From Deltaproteobacteria bacterium (lineage in GTDB: Bacteria > Myxococcota_A > Polyangia > Polyangiales > Houyiibacteriaceae): 11,917 nucleotides of DNA. A program made the translations under genes and the position numbers. The notes beneath the pieces are model-generated. The model saw only the letters and a list, made by a program, of their open reading frames with translations. It was not told the DNA's origin and searched no databases. Shown here in pieces: positions 8,181-11,917 of the stretch. Every line of letters begins with the position of its first letter. Position 1 is the first letter of the stretch. The stretch is from NCBI GenBank assembly GCA_019309605.1, contig JAFDFW010000031.1, positions 1 through 11,917 of the forward strand. The letters are read 5' to 3'.

Positions 8181-8275
8181 GTGGCTTGCGCGAAAATATT
8201 GCGCCTAGACGACCTGGTTTTCCAAACATTGCGAATAATGAAGGAAACCGTCACAATTCGTAGTGTTAGACGCAA

Positions 8276-8304
8276 TTGACAGGGGGGGTGGCTCCCCCTA
8301 AAAG
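8276..8304 (+). promoter_or_regulatory. Possible lipA promoter overlapping a GC-rich hairpin
   Basis: TTGACA (8276-8281) is a perfect -35 consensus. With a 17-base spacer it is followed by TAAAAG (8299-8304), a weak -10 matching four of six bases. The spacer itself holds an inverted repeat: AGGGGG (8281-8286) pairs with CCCCCT (8294-8299) around a 7-base loop. If the promoter is real, transcription would start about 20 bases before the lipA ATG. If transcription starts further upstream, the hairpin would instead lie in the leader RNA just before the ribosome site. The sequence alone does not decide between these. Confidence 0.3.
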
Positions 8305-8332
8305 CTTGGCTTGGCACTCATCGGAGCAACGG

Positions 8333-9286
8333 ATGACCTTACCGGCTCGCAAACCTGACTGGCTTCGCGTTCGGCTCCCCGCAGGGCCGCAGCAGGACGA
8401 GTTTCGGACGCTGAAGTCCCGATTCAAGGGCCGCGGCCTTCACACCGTGTGCGAAGAGGCCCGCTGCCCAAACATTTTCGAGTGTTGGGGCCAAGGCACT
8501 GCGACCGTGATGATCCTCGGCGAAACCTGCACCAGAGGCTGCCGCTTCTGCTCGGTCAACACCGGAAAGCCGGGCGGGGTGGTCGATCCAAACGAGCCCG
8601 AGAACACGGCCCTGTCCCTGGCCGAGATGGGGCTCGCCTACGTGGTGCTCACGATGGTCGATCGCGACGACCTCGGCGACGGCGGCGCTGCCCACGTCGC
8701 CAAGACGGTTCAGCGGATCAAGCATCACAGTTCCGAACTTCGCGTCGAAACCCTCGTTGGCGACTTCCGAGGGAACCACGAGGACGTTCGAACCGTCGTC
8801 CGAGATGGAAGCCCCGATGTCTTCGCGCACAATGTCGAGGTCGTGCCGCGCCTGCAGCGGACCATTCGCGACGCGCGCTGTTCGTGGGACCGTTCGGTCG
8901 GTGTGCTGGCGGCGGCCAAGGAACTCGGCTCATCCATCACCAAGTCGTCACTGATGGTCGGTCTCGGTGAAGAGCGGGATGAGGTGCTCGAAGCGATGCA
9001 GCTCCTGCGGGACGCCGATGTCGACGTGCTGACGGTCGGTCAGTACTTGCGGCCCACCAAGCGTCACGCAGCCGTCGCGCGGTACGTCGAGCCTGCGGAG
9101 TTCGCGGACTACGAGCGGGCAGGCGTCGACATGGGTTTTCGCTTCGTCGCGTCAGGGCCGCTCGTTCGGTCGAGCTACCGCGCGGCGGAGGTGTTTCTTA
9201 CGGGGGAGCTCGCCGAAGAGGCGAATGCAGGGGAGGCTCCCCGGATGGATCGTTACGGGAAGAAGAAGCTCGCGGTGCTCACTTGA
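8333..9286 (+). CDS. lipA: Lipoyl synthase
   Basis: A 317-residue radical SAM enzyme that inserts two sulfur atoms into protein-bound octanoyl groups to make lipoyl cofactors, acting in the cytoplasm. Both iron-sulfur clusters of the family can be placed. The auxiliary cluster has CX4CX5C at C40, C45 and C51 (within CEEARCPNIFEC), and the radical SAM cluster has CX3CX2C at C66, C70 and C73 (CTRGCRFC). The C-terminal RSSYRA (279-284) supplies the conserved serine ligand of the auxiliary cluster. The length matches the family. I chose ATG at 8333 because GGAG lies six bases upstream and the protein then starts as known LipA proteins do. An in-frame TTG at 8276 would add 19 residues across the hairpin and is less likely. 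The next gene, for a lipoyl-dependent dehydrogenase, starts eight bases after the stop. Confidence 0.97.
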   Translation: MTLPARKPDWLRVRLPAGPQQDEFRTLKSRFKGRGLHTVCEEARCPNIFECWGQGTATVMILGETCTRGCRFCSVNTGKPGGVVDPNEPENTALSLAEMGLAYVVLTMVDRDDLGDGGAAHVAKTVQRIKHHSSELRVETLVGDFRGNHEDVRTVVRDGSPDVFAHNVEVVPRLQRTIRDARCSWDRSVGVLAAAKELGSSITKSSLMVGLGEERDEVLEAMQLLRDADVDVLTVGQYLRPTKRHAAVARYVEPAEFADYERAGVDMGFRFVASGPLVRSSYRAAEVFLTGELAEEANAGEAPRMDRYGKKKLAVLT

Positions 9287-9294
9287 GGGGGAAC

Positions 9295-10377
9295 ATGCAC
9301 GTCATACGAGACGACGGAAGCCTGGACCCAAAGCTCGACCCAGGCCTGTCGATCGACCAGGTCGTCGCGCTCTACAAGGCGATGGCCCGAACGCGCGTTA
9401 TCGACGATCGGCTCGAGAGGATTCAGCGACAGGGCCGCATCGCGTTTCACGTCGGCTCCCTCGGAGAAGAGGCGGCCATCATCGGCGCGGCCGCAGCGCT
9501 TCGCGACCGAGATTGGATCGTCCCCTGTTACCGAGAGGTGGGCGCACTGCTTTGGCGCGGTTACCCGCTCCAGCAGTACATCGATCATATGTACGGCAAT
9601 GCAGGCGACCCGCTGCGCGGCCGCCAGATGCCAGACCACACGGTCAGCCGCGAGCATCGCTACCTTTCCGTGAGCGCGCCGATCGGCACGCAGATCCCAC
9701 ACGCGGTTGGCATCGCGATGGCCGCGAAGAAGCGCGGCCTCGACGAGTGCGCTGCTGTGTTCTTCGGTGACGGTGCGACGAGCTCGAACGACTTCCACGC
9801 GGCGATGAACTTCGCCGGAGTGTACGAGGTGCCGGTGTTGTTCTTGTGCCGGAACAACGGCTATGCGATCAGCCTTCCGGCCGAACGGCAGACCGCCACG
9901 CGAACGATGGCGGAGAAGGCGGCAGCATACGGGGTGCCGGCCGCTCGGATCGACGGGAACGACGTCCTGGCCGTTTGGCGGGCTGTGCGAGAGGGCGTGC
10001 AGCGGGCCGCCGACGGGGACGGACCGACATTCATCGAGCTGATGACCTATCGCTTGGGCGGGCATTCGACCTCGGACGACCCGCGAGTCTACCGGAGCCA
10101 AGAAGAGACCGAGTCCTGGCAGAAGGCGGACCCCTTATTGCGGTTGCGAAAGCACATCGAGCAGCGCGACGTCTGGAACGACGAGCTCGATGTCGATTGG
10201 CGCGCTGTCTGTGATGCAGAGGTCAAGGAATGCGTGCGCCGCGCAGAAGAGAAGCCAGCGCCCGCGCTCGCCGACGTGTTTACAGACGTCTACGCGGAGC
10301 AGCCGTGGCATCTTCGCGAGCAGCAGGCGCAATGCGTCGACGGCCCGCGTGCGAGCGACGAGGAGGACGAGTCGTGA
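9295..10377 (+). CDS. bkdA1: Branched-chain 2-oxoacid dehydrogenase, E1 component alpha subunit
   Basis: A 360-residue thiamine diphosphate-dependent subunit that, with the beta subunit, decarboxylates branched-chain 2-oxoacids from valine, leucine and isoleucine and passes the acyl group to the E2 lipoyl arm. The cofactor motif runs from GDG (158-160) to NN (187-188). Branched-chain rather than pyruvate specificity is suggested by CRNNGYAISLP (185-195), YGNAGDPLRGRQMP (100-113) and MTYRLGGHSTSDD (250-262), which closely match the 2-oxoisovalerate enzyme, including the serine-containing loop that is phosphorylated in mitochondria. The ATG at 9295 has GAGG six bases upstream; an in-frame TTG at 9283 overlaps the lipA stop and is less likely. 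The C-terminus is acidic. The next gene overlaps by four bases. A pyruvate-specific relative cannot be excluded. Confidence 0.92.
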   Translation: MHVIRDDGSLDPKLDPGLSIDQVVALYKAMARTRVIDDRLERIQRQGRIAFHVGSLGEEAAIIGAAAALRDRDWIVPCYREVGALLWRGYPLQQYIDHMYGNAGDPLRGRQMPDHTVSREHRYLSVSAPIGTQIPHAVGIAMAAKKRGLDECAAVFFGDGATSSNDFHAAMNFAGVYEVPVLFLCRNNGYAISLPAERQTATRTMAEKAAAYGVPAARIDGNDVLAVWRAVREGVQRAADGDGPTFIELMTYRLGGHSTSDDPRVYRSQEETESWQKADPLLRLRKHIEQRDVWNDELDVDWRAVCDAEVKECVRRAEEKPAPALADVFTDVYAEQPWHLREQQAQCVDGPRASDEEDES

Positions 10378-11348
10378 CTGAGATGAATCTCGTCCAAGCG
10401 ATCAACAGCGGGCTTCGGGATGCGCTGCAGCAGGACGACAACGTCCTGGTGATGGGCGAGGACATCGGGCAGCTCGGCGGTGTCTTTCGCGTCACACAAG
10501 GCCTTCAGGAGGAGTTTGGCGCGGACCGTGTCCTCGATACGCCACTCTCGGAAACCGGGATCCTCGGGACTGCTATCGGGATGGCGCTTCACGGGCTCCG
10601 ACCGGTCTCGGAGATTCAGTTCGCCGACTTTATTTACCCGGGATTTGACCAGCTCGTGAATGAAGCAGCGAAGTACCGCCATCGAAGCGGGGGCGAGTTT
10701 CACGTGCCGATGGTGGTGCGCACGCCGTACGGCGGCGGCATTCGCGGCGGGCAGTATCACTCTCAATCGCCCGAGGCGCTGTTCATCCACACCCCCGGGC
10801 TGAAGGTCGTGTGCCCGTCGAACCCCTACGACGCGAAGGGACTCCTGATCGAGGCGATTCGCGACGAAGATCCGGTCGTCTTTTTCGAGCCGAAGCGTGT
10901 GTATCGGGCGGTGAAGATGGACGTGCCCGATGCGCCATACACGGTCCCGCTCGGCGAGGCGAAGGTCGTCCGGCCAGGGGAGCAAGTCACCTGTGTCGCG
11001 TGGGGGGCGATGCTCTATGAAGCGTTCACCGCGGCCGAAGAGGTCGCGAAGCAAGGCGTCGACGTCGAGGTGATCGATTTACGCACGCTGTGGCCTCTGG
11101 ATGTCGAGGCGGTGGTCGCAAGCGTCGAGAAGACCGGGCGCGTCGTCATCGTGCATGAAGCGCCTCGAACCTGCGGCTTCGGGAGCGAGCTCGTTGCGCT
11201 GATCGCCGAACGCGCATTCCTCCACCTCGAGGCACCTCCGATTCGTGTAACCGGCTGGGACACCCCGTTCCCTTTGACACACGAACACGAGTATCTTCCA
11301 TTGGCGCACCGCATCGCCCCCGCGTTGTTGGAAACGGCGAGGTACTAG
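10374..11348 (+). CDS. bkdA2: Branched-chain 2-oxoacid dehydrogenase, E1 component beta subunit
   Basis: This 324-residue partner of the alpha subunit completes the alpha2beta2 E1 thiamine enzyme. Visible family features are GEDIG (28-32), GGVFRVT (35-41), LSETGILG with the cofactor-activating E60 (58-65), YHSQSPEA with the active-site H129 (128-135), the transketolase C-terminal domain beginning near VIDLRTLWPLD, and VTGWDTPFP near the end, which is typical of branched-chain enzymes. The start is GTG at 10374. It overlaps the alpha-subunit stop by four bases (GTGA) and has AGGAGG exactly seven bases upstream. The in-frame ATG three codons later has a spacing of 16 bases and is less suitable. 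The tight coupling fits equal production of alpha and beta. No defects are visible. Confidence 0.94.
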   Translation: MTEMNLVQAINSGLRDALQQDDNVLVMGEDIGQLGGVFRVTQGLQEEFGADRVLDTPLSETGILGTAIGMALHGLRPVSEIQFADFIYPGFDQLVNEAAKYRHRSGGEFHVPMVVRTPYGGGIRGGQYHSQSPEALFIHTPGLKVVCPSNPYDAKGLLIEAIRDEDPVVFFEPKRVYRAVKMDVPDAPYTVPLGEAKVVRPGEQVTCVAWGAMLYEAFTAAEEVAKQGVDVEVIDLRTLWPLDVEAVVASVEKTGRVVIVHEAPRTCGFGSELVALIAERAFLHLEAPPIRVTGWDTPFPLTHEHEYLPLAHRIAPALLETARY

Positions 11349-11350
11349 CG

Positions 11351-11917
11351 ATGGCACGGCTCGACTTCAAGCTTCCCGACATCGGCGAAGGCGTGACCGA
11401 AGGCGAAATCGTCGACTGGTTCGTAGCAGGTCGGGCAGGTGATCCTTACATTGGAATCGGATACGGCTTCGAACGTCGAGGCGGCGCAGCGATCGTCCAC
11501 GCCGGCGGCTACTCCGGTTGGGGATATTCAGGAGCAATTGCCGGGGGCGGGGCTTTTTGGTTCCGTGGCTGAGACCGAGACCGAAGCGGGGAACGGAAGC
11601 AGGAACGGGAACGGGGGAAGCCCTGGACGTAGTTCTGTGCGGCCTGCTACTGCTGCGCAGCGGCGAGCGGTTCGAACCTCCGCGAGCGCCGTTGGTGAGA
11701 TCGCGTATTTCCAAGCAAAGCCTCTTGCGACCCCAGCTACCCGGCGTTTCGCCAAAGAAACCGGGGTTGATCTTCGCCGCGTCCGTCCGAGTGGTGATAG
11801 CGGGCGGGTGACGCGGGATGACGTTCGCGGAGCGTTGCGCGAGGAGATGGCCGAGGACAGGCCGCATGCCCCGCTCGAGGAGCGGCAGCCGCTCGTCGGG
11901 ATGCGTCGGAAGATCGC
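11351..11917 (+). pseudogene. bkdB: Lipoyl-dependent E2 acyltransferase of the branched-chain dehydrogenase, frameshifted and cut by the window edge
   Basis: E2 forms the core of the complex and carries the acyl group on a lipoyl-lysine. The ATG at 11351 has GAGG eight bases upstream and follows E1-beta by two bases. The protein starts as expected for a lipoyl domain (LDFKLPDIGEGVTEGEIV), but this frame reaches a stop at 11570-11572 after 73 codons. The +1 frame is open from 11427 to the window end. It gives VILTLESDTASNVEA, which resembles a lipoyl domain but has Thr (11463-11465) where SDK would hold the lysine. It then reads a Gly/Asn/Ser linker, the E1/E3-binding domain (about 11721-11825, ATPATRRFAKETGVDL and SGRVTRDDV) and the first residues of the catalytic domain (PLVGMRRKI). 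Compared with known lipoyl domains, several residues are missing near 11427-11440. It may be a true mutation or a sequence error. Confidence 0.8.

Noticed and set aside
8188..8204. GCGC-N9-GCGC symmetry in the intergenic region as a second TetR site
   Set aside because: The arms are self-complementary four-base words and the inner positions match poorly, so the symmetry is weak compared with the 8157-8174 palindrome.
8198..8276. Three ATTGCG copies (8198-8203 and 8228-8233 on plus, 8271-8276 on minus) as possible operators
   Set aside because: A six-base motif with irregular spacing (30 and 43 bases) and mixed orientation is not distinguishable from chance in this AT-richer intergenic DNA.
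8276..8332. TTG at 8276 as the start of lipA
   Set aside because: It would add 19 residues translated from the hairpin and has no good ribosome site, whereas ATG at 8333 has GGAG at ideal spacing.
9253..10101. A 282-codon open frame on the minus strand opposite E1-alpha, and a similar 254-codon one at 10290-11054 opposite E1-beta
   Set aside because: Both are complementary-strand shadows of well-identified dehydrogenase subunits, with no motifs or ribosome sites of their own.
11590..11622. GGAACGGG-like microrepeats
   Set aside because: They fall in the flexible Gly/Asn/Ser linker of E2 in the +1 frame and are explained by low-complexity coding sequence.

Overview
The window looks like part of the chromosome of a GC-rich, Gram-negative-type bacterium. 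Overlapping genes, strong Shine-Dalgarno sites and long, highly charged proteins would suit a myxobacterium or other former deltaproteobacterium, but this placement is a guess because there is no rRNA or other marker gene. I see no insertion sequence, CRISPR array, tRNA or rRNA, and no intergenic stretch longer than about 225 bases.

Left two thirds (1-8108, all minus strand): an ion-homeostasis gene string read right to left. It holds a TetR-family regulator (8108-7443), a CPA2-type cation:proton antiporter (7354-6014), the NAD-binding gating subunit TrkA (6017-4677), the potassium channel subunit TrkH (4680-3190), and a second, very large CPA2-type antiporter (from 3190, running off the left edge). 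The last four genes overlap by 1 to 4 bases, so they are almost certainly co-transcribed and translationally coupled. The last gene is the most unusual. A normal antiporter membrane domain of about 450 residues is followed by at least 610 residues of charged, mostly helical cytoplasmic sequence in the same uninterrupted frame. The two antiporters are divergent relatives of one another and flank the Trk genes.

Divergent intergenic region (8109-8332): it contains a plausible promoter for the TetR gene, with an 18-base near-perfect palindrome filling the gap between its -35 and -10 boxes. This is a good candidate for an autoregulatory operator. On the lipA side there is a TTGACA box followed by a G-run/C-run hairpin.

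Right third (8333-11917, plus strand): lipA (lipoyl synthase) is followed after 8 bases by the E1-alpha gene of a branched-chain 2-oxoacid dehydrogenase, then E1-beta (4-base overlap), then the start of the E2 acyltransferase gene (2-base gap). LipA makes the lipoyl cofactor that E2 carries, so enzyme and cofactor supply are encoded together. The E2 gene as given is broken. It begins with a normal lipoyl-domain start, shifts frame within about 90 bases, and continues in the +1 frame through a linker, a clear E1/E3-binding domain and the start of the catalytic domain at the window edge. The expected lipoyl lysine is not visible. Either the gene is damaged or the local sequence has errors.
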